From: Rhodoligotrophos defluvii
GTDB lineage: Bacteria > Pseudomonadota > Alphaproteobacteria > Rhizobiales > Im1
Assembly (NCBI RefSeq): GCF_005281615.1
Contig: NZ_SZZM01000007.1
Location: forward strand, 124,001 to 188,000
DNA: 64,000 bases
Direction of reading: 5' to 3'
Part shown: positions 1 to 7,933 of the stretch, one piece after another
Position numbering within the stretch: the stretch's first letter is position 1
Layout of the letters: each line of letters starts with the position of its first letter
Position numbers and translations under genes: made by a program
The notes under the pieces: generated by a model
Seen by the model: the letters and a program-made list of their open reading frames with translations, nothing else
What the model was told of the DNA's origin: nothing
Database searches by the model: none

Positions 1-240
1 ATGGTCGATGCGGGTATACTGGAGGGTGACACGGTTCTTATCCGGCGCGCCGATCACGCCAATAACGGCGAGATCGTGGTTGCTCTGGTGGACCGGGAGG
101 AGGCGACCCTCAAGCGGCTTCGGCGCAAGGGCGATTCCATCGCTCTGGAAGCCGCGAACCCGGCCTATGAGACCCGCATTTTCGGCCCCGACCGGGTGCG
201 TATCCAGGGCAAGCTCGTCGCGCTGATCCGGCGGTATTAG
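1..240 (+). CDS. lexA: LexA repressor, C-terminal part (gene cut by window start)
   Basis: This is the C-terminal half of the S24 autoprotease domain of LexA, the SOS-response repressor that cleaves itself when RecA is activated. The window opens at the ATG that in LexA directly follows the catalytic serine (the ...GDSM... motif), so that serine lies just outside. The catalytic lysine is Lys38 of this fragment, in the stretch [10 protein letters not shown], which aligns with Lys156 of E. coli LexA (VTVKRLKK). The protein ends in VALIRRY followed by TAG. The N-terminal helix-turn-helix DNA-binding domain is not in the window. The apparent start at base 1 is only the window edge. Confidence 0.93.
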   Translation: MVDAGILEGDTVLIRRADHANNGEIVVALVDREEATLKRLRRKGDSIALEAANPAYETRIFGPDRVRIQGKLVALIRRY

Positions 241-916
241 GGCTGGGGATTGCCGCATTATGAGCTTTGGGGCGTGCGATGCCTTGTGCTCAAGGGAGGT
301 AGCGAGATACCGCTGGCTTTCCGTCATGGCCTCTGTGTGGACTGCCGCGCGCGGCAGTGACGCAAGTTGCTGGTGTCGTTGGAAAAAAGGTCATGGCTTG
401 GCTCCGCTGGGCCGTCAGGGCCAAAGCAGACACTGATGCGGGCTGCCGAGCAGCCTTCACAGTCCGCCCGTCGTATTCAACTCCCCGAGCGCAATCGAGA
501 GGTGTGAGTCCGGCTCCATTAGGGAAGGGGCGCGGGGCCATCCCCACGCTCCTCAATTCGACGGGGCGTGGTCATTGGGGTGATCACCAGGCAAGGCCAA
601 CGATCTGCGCCAGGGAACCGGAGATCCACGAGGGGAACGCGGACACTGGTTTTCGGAGAAGGACTACGCCCAACGCGGGATTCGCAGGATTGGAGCGGGA
701 TGGCGGTTCAACGAACCATCATCCCGTTCTAGAGCTGTTCCGCTTTTCTTTGAATCGCGGAACCGCTTCAGGTTCTTGCTTGGTCGCATTTTCTTCACGC
801 GAACCGGCATCCCCTTCGCTCGAGAATGCTTTGGGAATTGATCCCGGAGGGGAACAGGCAATTTGGGGAACGCGGGTCGCGAGCGCACCACGCGGGGTCA
901 CGCCGCCAATCGAGGC
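241..916. other. Intergenic stretch with no supported gene
   Basis: Open frames here on both strands have no recognisable domains and their translations are rich in Arg, Pro and Ser, as expected of shadow frames in G+C-rich DNA. The stretch contains one copy of the palindromic intergenic repeat (723-832). I see no tRNA or clear terminator. Confidence 0.5.
723..832. repeat. RIME-like palindromic intergenic repeat, copy 1
   Basis: About 110 bp closely match 9552-9665 in the same orientation. Two hairpin units are visible. The first pairs GTTCCGC (737-743) with GCGGAAC. The second has GCATTTTC pairing with an imperfect GAGAATGC about 35 bases later, with nested GCGAA and TTCGC arms. The core GCGAACCGG is identical in the two copies. 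The organisation and sequence resemble the two-palindrome intergenic mosaic elements (RIME) known from rhizobia; that assignment is from memory. Confidence 0.75.
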
Positions 917-1582
917 TCAGGCGAGAACCAGGAGATCCGACGTTCCCTCGGCGGCGTGAGCGGAATGAAATTCGCCATGGGTCTCCTCGCGGAGGTCACT
1001 CTCGTCGTTCTGCTTGGGCGTGCGGACGCGGCTTGCAAGGGCCATCGCCGAACAAGGGCGGCCGATGGCGTGAAGGCCGTCGCAAATCTTCTTAAGCAGG
1101 GCGGGATTGATCGGCAATTCGAGATGGGGATGATAGACAGGCATCCGCTCGGTGCTTTCATGTGCCGTCGCAGGCTGGGCGGGCAGGTCTGCACTTGTGG
1201 TTGCCGCTTCCTGCCGAGCTGTTTCCTCTTCAGGTTCGAGGCCTGACCATAGGACCAGCGCGGAGAGCATGGCCTCCGCAATCCCGGCATCTCCTGCGGA
1301 TGGCAAAGCCTCGGCCGTCTCGTCTTCTTCGTTTGCGAAAGCCCTGTCGTCGGCGACTGCCAGGATCGCAGGCGCGACGAGCGGCAGCTGCTCGGGAATC
1401 GCGTTCTCATGCGATGGTTCCGCCGGGGCAAGCGGAAGCTCGACGGCGGTGGCGGTCTCGTTTGGCGCGCCCACGTGGTCTTGGTCGGCGTCGGAGCCGC
1501 CAAACAGGCTGAAGCCGAGCTTTACGAGCAGTCGAATGGGAAAGAACAACTCCGCGGCTGTAGCGAGTTGGTGCATCATCAT
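917..1582 (-). CDS. Hypothetical acidic protein
   Basis: I do not recognise this 221-residue protein. It starts with three consecutive Met codons preceded by a good ribosome-binding site (GGGAG about six bases upstream), which is the main reason to believe it is real. Residues 11-28 form a short hydrophobic segment (FFPIRLLVKLGFSLFGG) that could be a membrane anchor or signal. Residues 30-140 are rich in Ala, Glu and Pro and probably disordered. A more ordered segment with LPINPALLKKICDGLHAIG lies near residue 165. It is isolated, with the repeat copy just downstream of its stop. Confidence 0.5.
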   Translation of the reverse strand: MMMHQLATAAELFFPIRLLVKLGFSLFGGSDADQDHVGAPNETATAVELPLAPAEPSHENAIPEQLPLVAPAILAVADDRAFANEEDETAEALPSAGDAGIAEAMLSALVLWSGLEPEEETARQEAATTSADLPAQPATAHESTERMPVYHPHLELPINPALLKKICDGLHAIGRPCSAMALASRVRTPKQNDESDLREETHGEFHSAHAAEGTSDLLVLA

Positions 1583-1767
1583 TTGCGCTCCCGTTTAGGA
1601 CGGGGGGAGCCAATAACTAGCCATTTGGGCAAGAAGGCGAAGGCATTGGATCGCTCCCATGGCCATGAAAGATGCCACAGGTGCCAAACTACACCCGGAA
1701 CGCGAAGCCGCGTTGCCGGGCATCAAAGAAAATGATCCCGGCGAACGCGTACAGCCTCCGTGTCCAA

Positions 1768-1959
1768 TCAGATCAACGGCCAGATGTCGATAAAGGGAAG
1801 CTTATCCCACATCGGGAGCCCCGGTCCGCATGCGCCGGCATCGCCGGCCGCGGCCTCTTCGGTTTGCCGGCACGATGGTGTTTCATCGGCCGGCGCCGTC
1901 GCGCGCCGCCACTCCGTGATGACTCTTCCCAACACTGTGATGGGGATTAAGCCAAGCAT
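1768..1959 (-). CDS. Possible small hypothetical protein
   Basis: A 63-residue frame starts at ATG 1959 with GGAG nine bases upstream. It begins with a hydrophobic stretch (MLGLIPITVLGRVITEW) followed by a polar, Cys-containing tail. No family is recognised. The same-strand frame extends further upstream to 2109, but that part looks non-coding. Only the ribosome-binding site and the hydrophobic N-terminus support it. Apart from this, 1583-2168 holds nothing I can identify. Confidence 0.27.
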   Translation of the reverse strand: MLGLIPITVLGRVITEWRRATAPADETPSCRQTEEAAAGDAGACGPGLPMWDKLPFIDIWPLI

Positions 1960-2168
1960 AGTTTCGCACTCCACTGAGATTGCCACTGGGCAAAATCTCG
2001 GCGGGCGCTGTGGCAACAAGCTGAGCTGAATGCTGCGGAAGCTTGGCATGGCCCAGTTGCGGGCACTCAGCTGTCGCTCTGCTGTGCGGCGCATGCGCCG
2101 GGCCGGCAAGCCACATCGCGCTCTTCGAAAGCTTGATCGAGGCCAAACGGCGGGCCATAAGCGCCTCG

Positions 2169-3074
2169 ATGCATGTGTTGACCGTCAGCAATCTGCCATT
2201 GGACGAGGCTCATCGGCTGGCCGATGAGATGGACCTGCTCGAGCCGGCCCCAGTTTCGGTGTCGCTGGTGGAGGAGGCGGACGAAGTGTGCTGGCGGGTG
2301 GAGGCGCATTTTGCAAGCCCACCGGATACGGCAGACGTTCCCATGCTCGCGGGGCGCCCCTGGTCGCTGGCGCCGCTGCCGCAACGGGACTGGGTGGCGG
2401 CGTCCCTAAAGGGCTTGGCCCCCGTGCGGGCCGGCCGATTCTTCGTTCATGGGGCGCATGATCGCGGACGCGCGCCGCCGGGCACAAAGGCGATAGAAAT
2501 CGAGGCGAGCCTAGCCTTTGGCACCGGCCATCATGGCACGACCAGCGGCTGCCTTGCGGCCCTCGACCAACTTTTGAAAGAGCAGGCGCCGTGCAGCAGA
2601 TGGCTGAGCCCGGCGCTCGACCTGGGCTGCGGCAGCGGAATTCTCGCCATCGCCTATGCGCAAGCGACCCGCCTGCCCGTGCTCGCCACGGATATCGACC
2701 CGGTTGCGGTGGCGCAAGCTTCAGCCAATGCAATCAAATGCAGGGTCGGCCCCCAGCTTGCGGCACGCTGTGCGCCTGGGCTGTCGCACCCGCTCATCCG
2801 CAGCCGCGGCCTCTACCGGCTCGTTATGGCGAATATCCTCGCCCAGCCGCTCAAGGCGCTGGCCCCGGGCCTGTGCGCGCTGCTGGCGGCGGGGGGGCGC
2901 GTGATCCTCTCTGGCTTCACCCACTCGCAGGAGGCGCGGATTCTCGCCGCCTATCGTCCGCACGGATTGTTGCTGCACCGCAGGATCCGCATCGACGGCT
3001 GGTCGACACTGGTGCTTGGCAAGCCCCGCAAACGAACAATGCCCCGAAGCGGTGCTTCGAGGCATTGTCCTTAA
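2169..3074 (+). CDS. prmA: Ribosomal protein L11 methyltransferase
   Basis: PrmA uses S-adenosylmethionine to trimethylate ribosomal protein L11. The C-terminal methyltransferase domain is unmistakable: EASLAFGTGHHGTTSGCL before the domain, the SAM motif I LDLGCGSGILAIA, the acidic motif ATDIDPVAV, MANILAQPL (the family's NxxxxP-type motif IV region), and the final ILSGFTHSQ. The N-terminal substrate-recognition region is less conserved. The frame is open from an ATG at 2043, but starting at ATG 2169 gives 301 residues, close to the usual ~290-300, and removes a Cys/Ala-rich leader without family features. No strong ribosome-binding site precedes either start. The last codons form a hairpin (3036-3068). 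The gene stands alone, convergent with the DUF1127 gene. Confidence 0.9.
   Translation: MHVLTVSNLPLDEAHRLADEMDLLEPAPVSVSLVEEADEVCWRVEAHFASPPDTADVPMLAGRPWSLAPLPQRDWVAASLKGLAPVRAGRFFVHGAHDRGRAPPGTKAIEIEASLAFGTGHHGTTSGCLAALDQLLKEQAPCSRWLSPALDLGCGSGILAIAYAQATRLPVLATDIDPVAVAQASANAIKCRVGPQLAARCAPGLSHPLIRSRGLYRLVMANILAQPLKALAPGLCALLAAGGRVILSGFTHSQEARILAAYRPHGLLLHRRIRIDGWSTLVLGKPRKRTMPRSGASRHCP
3036..3068. terminator. Strong hairpin inside the 3' end of prmA
   Basis: ACAATGCC (3036-3043) pairs with GGCATTGT (3061-3068) and CGAAGC (3045-3050) with GCTTCG (3054-3059), around a GGT loop and a single C-A mismatch. That gives 14 base pairs plus one mismatch. It lies in the last eleven codons of prmA, between two convergent genes, so it may terminate transcription from both sides. 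There is no long T tract on the plus strand, so intrinsic termination is not certain. Confidence 0.6.
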
Positions 3075-3168
3075 CCCAGTGTCCGGTCCGCCTGGCGTAA
3101 GGTCGCATCGACCGCTCCACCAGACCAGAAACTCAGCGCTGGCGATCCGATACCGTTAGCGGCGGTGC

Positions 3169-3408
3169 TTAGCGCTGAGCCTCGGTACCCCAGACCATGC
3201 GGCGAATATCGCCGCGGTTGAGGCCGATATCGGCCAGGAGCCGGTCGTCCAGCTGGTCGAGCTCGCGCTCGGCGCGGGACAGCTCCAGATAACGCTTCGC
3301 ACGGGCCAGGATCCGGCCGGCAAAGCCGGAGGAAGCCTGCTCGGCACCCCCCGCGCGGACAGAACGGCCATTGACCGAACGGTCCTTTTCGAAACTGATG
3401 ACACTCAT
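3169..3408 (-). CDS. DUF1127 (YjiS-like) small protein
   Basis: A 79-residue protein with the C-terminal DUF1127 domain: LSRAERELDQLDDRLLADIGLNRGDIRRMVWG, read here as two helices ending in the conserved L-xx-x-DIG-L-x-R motif (the segment ELDQLDDRLLADIGLNRGDI is the core). Family members are small, basic-acidic proteins of alpha- and gammaproteobacteria; some have been linked to RNA turnover or phosphate and carbon metabolism, but the role of this one is unknown. The start at ATG 3408 is chosen because GGAG lies six bases upstream; the frame extends further upstream but without family similarity. It is monocistronic and convergent with prmA. Confidence 0.85.
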   Translation of the reverse strand: MSVISFEKDRSVNGRSVRAGGAEQASSGFAGRILARAKRYLELSRAERELDQLDDRLLADIGLNRGDIRRMVWGTEAQR

Positions 3409-4061
3409 TTCATTCTCCATCGCATCTTGCACGGTGTCTCTCATCCGCGAACGGCCTTTCGGCTGCGGACCAGGTGCACCGCCCCCGGTGCTACACGTCT
3501 GGGAGAGAACCCCACCGCGTTGTTCCACGCGCTATATAGGCGTGGCCATGGTGCACTCGCCAGCGGCTTGTTTGCATCGCAGCATTGCGTTTCGCGCATG
3601 TCTCGTTAATCCCTCGTTAACATCCCACCCGCTGGTTGGAGTGGTGATCATCATGACGGCAGTTTTCGCGCAATTTAGAAGCAGTCGTGAAACGGCCCCG
3701 CAACTGAACGGCCGAAAAGCAGTCTCGTCTGCCATAGATTTGCCTAACTTACCCGAGGGGCACTGCCGATGTGAGCCTGCCCAATCGATAGGCGGTCGAG
3801 CGAGACCGGTGACACCGAAGCTCTTTCCCGTTCTGCACGGTACTGTTGTGATTAGCCTATGAGCTCGCGTTATAGATGTCAAACGGTCCCATCCAAGAGC
3901 TTTAGTATTGCGCTTTCAGCATGGCAGCTTCATGACATCTGCAGGAGCGGGGAGGCGGAGCCCCGATCTGCAGCCCATAATGGTGGCCTGCAGCCCGCAA
4001 ATCGGAGGGCTGTTGCGCGATAGAGCGGCTCCGGATAAGCAGAAGGGACCGGAGGCCCAGC
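3409..4061. other. Intergenic region with inverted repeat, no supported gene
   Basis: This stretch separates the divergent DUF1127 and aminopeptidase genes and should hold both promoters. At 3525-3545 the inverted repeat CCACGC/GCGTGG flanks GCTATATAG; on the minus strand this reads CTATAT, the -10 form favoured in alphaproteobacteria, so it may be the DUF1127 promoter/operator. I found no convincing -35 box. Open frames across it are shadows. Confidence 0.35.
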
Positions 4062-5882
4062 ATGTTTCAAAGCTTCGAAGGCGGGAGTAATCACCGCGAG
4101 AGCGCCGAGCGGATTGCCGCACTGCGGGATGAGTTGCTGCAGCGCGGTCTCGACGGCTATATCGTGCCGCGCGCAGACGAGCACCAGGGCGAGTATGTGG
4201 CTCCTCATGCTGAGCGGCTGCGGTGGCTCACCGGCTTCTCGGGCTCTGCGGGGCTTGCGGTCATCCTGCTGGACCAGGCCGTCCTGTTCGTCGATGGCCG
4301 CTACACGATCCAGGCGCGAAACCAGGTCGACACAAACCTCATCGAGCTGCGCCATCTGGTGGAGGAGCCACCGGCAGAGTGGCTCCGTGGCGCCTTGAAG
4401 CGCGGGCAGCGCATCGGCTATGACCCGTGGCTTCTCACGATGGAGCAGGTGGAGCGCTATACCAAGGCCTGTGCCGCCGCGGAGGCCGAGATGGTCGCCG
4501 TCGAGGATGCCAATCTCGTCGATGCGATCTGGCGCGAGCAGCCGCCGAAACCGACGGCGCCGCTCACCACCCATCCCACCCAATATGCGGGCCGCCGCTG
4601 GGCGGAGAAGCGGACGGAGATCGAGGCAGCCCTTGCCAGGAGCGGCGCAGACGCGGTGGTGTTCACCCAGCCCGATTCCATCGCCTGGGCGTTCAATATC
4701 CGCGGGGCCGACATCGCCCATACGCCGGTGGCGCTTGCCTTCGCCATCGTGCCGCGGGAAGGCCGGCCCGAGCTGTTCGTCGACCCCGCCAAGGTCGACG
4801 AGGACGTGCGGGCACAGCTGGCCGGCGACATCGATTTGCGGCCACAGGAAGAGCTCTCGTCGGCGCTCGCCGCCCTGGGCAGCCGGCATGCGCGGGTGCT
4901 GCTCGACCCGGCCTGGACCGCCAGCCGCATTGCCGACCTGATCGAACGCGCCGGAGGCGAGATCGTGCAGGGGAGCGACCCCTGCATTCTTCCGAAGGCC
5001 CGCAAGAACCCGGTCGAGCTGGAAGGTGCGCGTATGGCCCACCGGCGCGATGCGGTCGCCGTCGTGCAGTTTCTGGCCTGGTTCGATCGTGAGGCGCCGA
5101 CGGGCAAGCTCGACGAGATCGCGGCCGCCGAGGCGCTCGAGCAGTTCCGGCGCGAAACGGGCCTGCTCAAGGAGATCAGCTTCGACACGATCTCGGCGGC
5201 GGGACCACATGCGGCCATCCCGCACTATCGGGTGACGCGGGAAAGCAACCGCGAGATCCGGCCAGGAGAGATCTATCTCATCGATTCCGGCGCGCAATAT
5301 CTGGACGGCACCACGGACATCACGCGCACCGTCATCGTGGGCGAAGCGACGGCGGAGATGCGCGACCGCTTCACCCGGGTGCTCAAGGGCATGATCGCGG
5401 TCACGCTGGCCCGCTTTCCGCAACGCACAAACGGCGCCCAGCTGGATGCTTTCGCACGCGCCGCGCTATGGCAGGCGGGTCTCGATTTCGACCACGGCAC
5501 GGGCCACGGGGTGGGCAGCTATCTCTCCGTGCACGAAGGGCCGGCCCGCATCGCAAAGACCGGCATCGTGCCGCTGGAGACCGGCATGATCCTCTCCAAC
5601 GAGCCGGGCTACTACAAGGAAGGCGAGTACGGCATCCGGATCGAGAATCTTGTTGTGGTGCGCGCGCCCGAGCCCATTCCGGGCGGCGACCGCCCCATGC
5701 ACAGCTTCGAGACGCTGACGCTTGCGCCCATAGACCGGCGGCTGATTGCCACCGACCTGCTGGACGAGCGAGAACTCGCGTGGCTCAACGCCTATCATCA
5801 ACGGGTGCACGACGAGGTGGGGCCGTTGCTCGACCCGGATGCGGCGCGCTGGCTGGCCCAGGCCACCGCCCCGCTGCGCTAG
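4062..5882 (+). CDS. Xaa-Pro aminopeptidase, M24B family
   Basis: A 606-residue metallopeptidase that removes an N-terminal residue preceding proline; related to eukaryotic XPNPEP1 rather than the shorter E. coli PepP. It has the three-domain form: N-terminal creatinase-like domain (about 15-160, LRDELLQRGLDGYIVPRADE), a second similar domain (about 170-330) and the C-terminal pita-bread catalytic domain. Dinuclear metal ligands can be placed at Asp408 (DSGAQY), Asp419 (TTDITRT), His482 (HGTGHGVG), Glu514 (NEPGYY) and Glu528 (GIRIEN), all spaced as in XPNPEP1. The ribosome-binding site GGAGG lies seven bases before ATG 4062. It is a cytoplasmic enzyme, convergent with azlCD. Confidence 0.93.
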   Translation: MFQSFEGGSNHRESAERIAALRDELLQRGLDGYIVPRADEHQGEYVAPHAERLRWLTGFSGSAGLAVILLDQAVLFVDGRYTIQARNQVDTNLIELRHLVEEPPAEWLRGALKRGQRIGYDPWLLTMEQVERYTKACAAAEAEMVAVEDANLVDAIWREQPPKPTAPLTTHPTQYAGRRWAEKRTEIEAALARSGADAVVFTQPDSIAWAFNIRGADIAHTPVALAFAIVPREGRPELFVDPAKVDEDVRAQLAGDIDLRPQEELSSALAALGSRHARVLLDPAWTASRIADLIERAGGEIVQGSDPCILPKARKNPVELEGARMAHRRDAVAVVQFLAWFDREAPTGKLDEIAAAEALEQFRRETGLLKEISFDTISAAGPHAAIPHYRVTRESNREIRPGEIYLIDSGAQYLDGTTDITRTVIVGEATAEMRDRFTRVLKGMIAVTLARFPQRTNGAQLDAFARAALWQAGLDFDHGTGHGVGSYLSVHEGPARIAKTGIVPLETGMILSNEPGYYKEGEYGIRIENLVVVRAPEPIPGGDRPMHSFETLTLAPIDRRLIATDLLDERELAWLNAYHQRVHDEVGPLLDPDAARWLAQATAPLR

Positions 5883-5897
5883 TTTTACTCGGCGGGA

Positions 5898-6200
5898 TTA
5901 GCCCAGAAGCCAGCGCATGGCGATGATTGAAACGGCGCCAACCACGATGGTGGCCAGCAGCGGCAGCCGGAATGCGGCCGCGATGGTTATGAGGCCTGCC
6001 GCCGTTTCCGCCGGCCCGGTGAGGAACAGGGCGGGGGTTACCACCGCGGTCAGCACGGCCACAGGCAGCGCATCGAGAGCCGCACGCACGCGCGGCGTCA
6101 AGCTGACGTAGCGCAGCACCACAAGCCCGGCGATGCGGGTGAGATAGGTGGCCACCGCCATGGCCAGGATGGCGAGCAGCGCCTGTGGGTCGACACTCAC
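5898..6200 (-). CDS. azlD: AzlD-family branched-chain amino acid exporter subunit
   Basis: A ~100-residue membrane protein with about four hydrophobic segments (LLAILAMAVATYLTRIAG, the ALPVAVLTAVVTPALF segment, and two C-terminal helices). AzlD pairs with AzlC to export branched-chain amino acids. The start is taken as GTG 6200, giving VSVDPQALL, because this overlaps the azlC stop as GTGA, the usual coupling arrangement; the frame extends upstream but is then a shadow of azlC. It ends 15 bases from the convergent aminopeptidase stop. Confidence 0.88.
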   Translation of the reverse strand: MSVDPQALLAILAMAVATYLTRIAGLVVLRYVSLTPRVRAALDALPVAVLTAVVTPALFLTGPAETAAGLITIAAAFRLPLLATIVVGAVSIIAMRWLLG

Positions 6201-6916
6201 GACGGCTGCTCCTGCTGGCGCGTCGGCGCAAGCATCAACGCGCCTGCCGCGGTTCCAGCCAAGCCGCCGATCAGAATATACCACGGGCCGGCGATCGCCT
6301 CGTGCGCGATGGCGGCCGCAACACCGCTCGTGCCCATGACAATGCCGGTCCGCGGGCCTTTCCAGAACCCCACCAGCAGCCCGACGAACAACGCCGTGAA
6401 GACGAAATCGAGGCCATAGCGCTCGGCGGACCCCATGGCTGCGCCGAGCAGGGCGCCGGCCGCTGTCCATCCGGACCAGCTCACCACCAGCACAAAGGCT
6501 ATGCCCGCGAAATAGGCGGGATAGAGCGGAGCCCGCATGGCGCGCTTCTCGCAGAAGGCCCAGACCTCGTCGGTGAGGAAGAAGAGGTAGATCCAGCGCT
6601 CCACCGGCCCGAAATGCTGGAAATGCCTGCCGATCGAGGCCGACATCATCACGTGCCGAAGATTGACCGTGAGGGCGGTGACGCCCAGGAGAAGCCAGGG
6701 TACAGGCTGTTGCCAGATGTCGATGGCCACGAATTGGGAGGCACCGGCAAAGACCAGCAGGCTCATGAGCGTTGCCTCGAGCGGGCTCAGGCCCTTCTGG
6801 ACGGCAAGGGCGCCGAAGATCGCGCCAATAGGAATGGCCGCAATGCCCACCGGCATGGCTATGGCCATGCCGCTCAAGAACTCCCGTACATTTCCTCGCC
6901 GTGAACTATCTGCCAT
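6197..6916 (-). CDS. azlC: AzlC-family branched-chain amino acid exporter subunit
   Basis: A 239-residue inner-membrane protein, the large subunit of the AzlCD exporter (YgaZ in E. coli). The family signatures GAIFGALAVQKGLSPLEA near residue 35, SLLVFAGASQFVA near 60, VNLRHVMMSAS near 90 and FLTDEVWA near 118 are present, with hydrophobic segments between. It is translationally coupled to azlD by a GTGA overlap. Substrate is inferred from the family; no regulator gene adjoins it. Confidence 0.92.
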   Translation of the reverse strand: MADSSRRGNVREFLSGMAIAMPVGIAAIPIGAIFGALAVQKGLSPLEATLMSLLVFAGASQFVAIDIWQQPVPWLLLGVTALTVNLRHVMMSASIGRHFQHFGPVERWIYLFFLTDEVWAFCEKRAMRAPLYPAYFAGIAFVLVVSWSGWTAAGALLGAAMGSAERYGLDFVFTALFVGLLVGFWKGPRTGIVMGTSGVAAAIAHEAIAGPWYILIGGLAGTAAGALMLAPTRQQEQPS

Positions 6917-6961
6917 TGGGGCCAGCCTTCAGCATTGCGGGTGAGCGAGAGAAGTGCCTGA

Positions 6962-7825
6962 TCAGGCCTGCCTGTCGATGGTCTCGGCCACGAGTGCCAG
7001 GAACTCGTCGGCCTTGCCGATGCCCGCAACATCATCGGCTTCCACAACATAACCGAAATTGTCAGCGATCCGCTGGTAGAGCGGCATGCGATGGTGCAGC
7101 AGCTGCTCGAAGCCCCAGATCGCGAAGCCGTCGGGATCGACGTCATCATCACGCACGCAGCCGGTCAGGGTCTTGTACTCCGCCCATTTGCGCAGCAGGA
7201 AGGCATCCTGATAGTACATGGGCTTCGGTGCCGCCTTGAACCGCTCGGTCAGCATGCGCGCGTGCGCCTCGGTGCCGCGGACATAGATCATCAGAGTTGC
7301 CTCGGAAACGGTCTTCAGTACCGCGTCCGCCGGATTGTCTGGATCAACCACCTCGCACAGGCTGCCGCTCGCATCGGCCACGAAGTTGTTGTAGCCGTAG
7401 ATATCCTGAGCCTTCTCGATGAATTCCGGCACGTCGAGCATGGAGCGGATCTCGGCCCGCCGGTGCTGGTTTTGCCTGCGGCGGTATTCCTCGAAGGGAA
7501 GGCCTCCCTTGGCGGGATTCCCGGGCTTGCCGAGATAGACGGACAAAGGCTCCAGATTGGCGAAGGTGACGTTGGAGCGGATATAGATCGAGTCGGAGAG
7601 CAGGAGGCCGCGAAGCACCGGGTTCTTCATGGCCTCCCGCTTTACGTTATCGACGATGTAGTTCTCCATGTAGCGGGTGGCGATCCGGTAATCGACCGAG
7701 TAGTGAAACCACTGGGCCTCGCGCAGGAGGCGTCCGATACGGGTCTTGCCAACCCCTGACATGCCGAAAACGGTCACCGCCTTGGCCGGCGCGGCCAGGA
7801 ACGCGGAACCAGAGGGAAATCGCAT
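6962..7825 (-). CDS. P-loop ATPase-like protein of unknown function
   Basis: A 287-residue protein with a Walker A motif at residues 21-28 (GMSGVGKT) after a strand AVTVFG, so it should bind a nucleotide. A possible acidic strand (NNFVADASGSLCEV) lies around residue 165, and MIYVRGTEAH around 197. I know similar single-gene proteins from alphaproteobacterial genomes only as uncharacterised ATPases; nucleotide-kinase-like activity is possible but unproved. It sits 108 bases downstream of the MoxR gene on the same strand, so the two may be co-transcribed. Confidence 0.75.
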   Translation of the reverse strand: MRFPSGSAFLAAPAKAVTVFGMSGVGKTRIGRLLREAQWFHYSVDYRIATRYMENYIVDNVKREAMKNPVLRGLLLSDSIYIRSNVTFANLEPLSVYLGKPGNPAKGGLPFEEYRRRQNQHRRAEIRSMLDVPEFIEKAQDIYGYNNFVADASGSLCEVVDPDNPADAVLKTVSEATLMIYVRGTEAHARMLTERFKAAPKPMYYQDAFLLRKWAEYKTLTGCVRDDDVDPDGFAIWGFEQLLHHRMPLYQRIADNFGYVVEADDVAGIGKADEFLALVAETIDRQA

Positions 7826-7933
7826 GGAAGCTCCGGGGTTGAATGGTTCTCATCCCTTAGCGGTGCGGGCGGGAAGGTCAAGCCTCCTGGTGTCGGATAG
7901 GGTGGGCAGATCTTGCAGGGTCGGCCCGGGCGT

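Noticed and set aside
664-901. Short frames across repeat copy 1
   Set aside because: The translation derives from the palindromic repeat, which is a known source of spurious small genes; the equivalent in copy 2 (9419-9706) has the same origin.
3371-3862. 163-codon plus-strand frame over the DUF1127 5' region
   Set aside because: No domain; it overlaps the DUF1127 start on the other strand and lacks a ribosome-binding site.
3930-5423. Long 497-codon open frame opposite the Xaa-Pro aminopeptidase
   Set aside because: It is the antisense shadow of a gene with intact catalytic residues; its translation is Arg/Gly/His-rich without any domain.
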